This document shows, one piece after another, positions 4,755 to 5,243 of a stretch of DNA of 5,243 nt. The notes beneath the pieces are model-generated. The model was not told the origin of the DNA. It saw only the letters and a program-made list of their open reading frames with translations, and searched no databases. The position numbers and the translations under genes were made by a program. The stretch covers positions 1 through 5,243 of the forward strand of contig JAFNGM010000102.1 of assembly GCA_017885225.1 (NCBI GenBank), written 5' to 3'. Source of the stretch: Syntrophaceae bacterium. GTDB lineage: Bacteria; Desulfobacterota; Syntrophia; Syntrophales; UBA2185. Numbering within the stretch: the stretch's first letter is position 1; every line of letters begins with the position of its first letter.

Positions 4755-5243
4755 CTAAAGATTTACATACTCTTCTTTCAGTGTTCCACCCGGCGCGTTA
4801 CCCATCCATTGCTGAACGCGGACCCAGCGTTCGTTTCGGTCTCTGAGAGTTTCAACTTCCACGTACGTCCAAGGCTTCTTGGGTGAATCACACCACGTCC
4901 CACAGTTGGCATAGATGCGGTTCTCCACAAACCACGAGTCTTTGTCCAGTACCCAATCATGACTATGACCAAAAACTACGATATTCGTATCGTTCTTTTT
5001 GCACAACCGATCGGCTGCATCGTCGAGATAGCCGATTTCCGCCAGGATTGATTTGAACGCCATGCCCGCCCCCACACGCTCCTTCCATTGATCATAGAGG
5101 TTTTCGTATTTCGCCGATATTTGCTGAGCAACGACCATTACGGTTTGACCGTTGCGTTGAGGCATAATTATTTCCGTGTCGAGAGGCAGGCACGCCTCCT
5201 CCAGGAGTGCCTCAAATACACAAGAGACAAATTTATCAGGCCC
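4755..5243 (-). CDS. Calcineurin-like metallophosphoesterase, C-terminal part; 5' end outside window
   Basis: The minus-strand frame is open from the right edge to a TAG at 4755-4757, giving at least 162 residues. The Met codon at 5163-5165 is probably internal, since the frame continues 26 codons upstream (GPDKFVSCVFEALLEEA and on) without a stop. The late metallophosphoesterase motif NIVVFGHSHDW is present, with GHSH (4959-4970) supplying His metal ligands, followed by YANCGTW and YVEVE, the usual closing strands of the fold. The first motifs (DxH, GDxxD, GNHE) would lie beyond the window. Such proteins hydrolyse phosphomonoesters or diesters with a two-metal centre; the substrate cannot be told from this part. 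No signal or membrane segment is visible in the part seen. The gene converges on the lyase gene with a 134-base gap, so it is not part of the acyl-CoA cluster. Family assignment is good, function unknown. Confidence 0.8.
   Translation of the reverse strand, partial: GPDKFVSCVFEALLEEACLPLDTEIIMPQRNGQTVMVVAQQISAKYENLYDQWKERVGAGMAFKSILAEIGYLDDAADRLCKKNDTNIVVFGHSHDWVLDKDSWFVENRIYANCGTWCDSPKKPWTYVEVETLRDRNERWVRVQQWMGNAPGGTLKEEYVNL

Noticed and set aside
5163..5165. Start of the metallophosphoesterase gene at the ATG on the minus strand
   Set aside because: The frame stays open to the window edge with coding-like sequence, and the N-terminal metal-binding motifs are missing from the shorter form, so this Met is probably internal.

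Overview
The window carries four plus-strand genes of acyl-CoA metabolism and, at the right edge, one minus-strand gene facing them. In order these are the 3' part of a biotin-dependent acyl-CoA carboxylase carboxyltransferase subunit resembling methylcrotonyl-CoA carboxylase beta, a crotonase closest in motifs to methylglutaconyl-CoA hydratase (AUH/LiuC), a divergent HMG-CoA-lyase-like DRE-TIM protein, a canonical HMG-CoA lyase, and the C-terminal part of a calcineurin-like metallophosphoesterase. Both end genes run off the window.

The first, second and fourth products match the last three steps of leucine/isovalerate breakdown: 3-methylcrotonyl-CoA to 3-methylglutaconyl-CoA, to HMG-CoA, to acetyl-CoA plus acetoacetate. 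The window therefore looks like a liu-type module. The biotin carboxylase subunit and the isovaleryl-CoA dehydrogenase such a module needs are not seen here and may lie to the left. The third gene is the odd one. It keeps the DRE-TIM barrel motifs, but the catalytic cysteine of HMG-CoA lyase is glutamine, and the region of the last metal ligand is rebuilt with an insertion of about 17 residues. It probably does a different C-C bond reaction, or has another role beside the normal lyase.

The genes are loosely packed, with gaps of 200, 139 and 382 bases. The gaps hold dispersed-repeat palindromes: an ATTCCCGC-GGAA-GCGGGAAT element between genes 2 and 3, and a dense block of hairpins between genes 3 and 4. 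That block includes a strong rho-independent terminator and an inverted pair of AAATCCC...AAAGGG elements. The terminator suggests genes 1-3 form one transcription unit and the HMG-CoA lyase gene is transcribed separately.

The repeat types, moderate GC content and gene set would suit a proteobacterium or desulfobacterota-like (deltaproteobacterial) organism that degrades branched-chain acids. This is inference; no marker gene fixes the taxonomy. I saw no mobile-element gene, tRNA, rRNA or CRISPR array.
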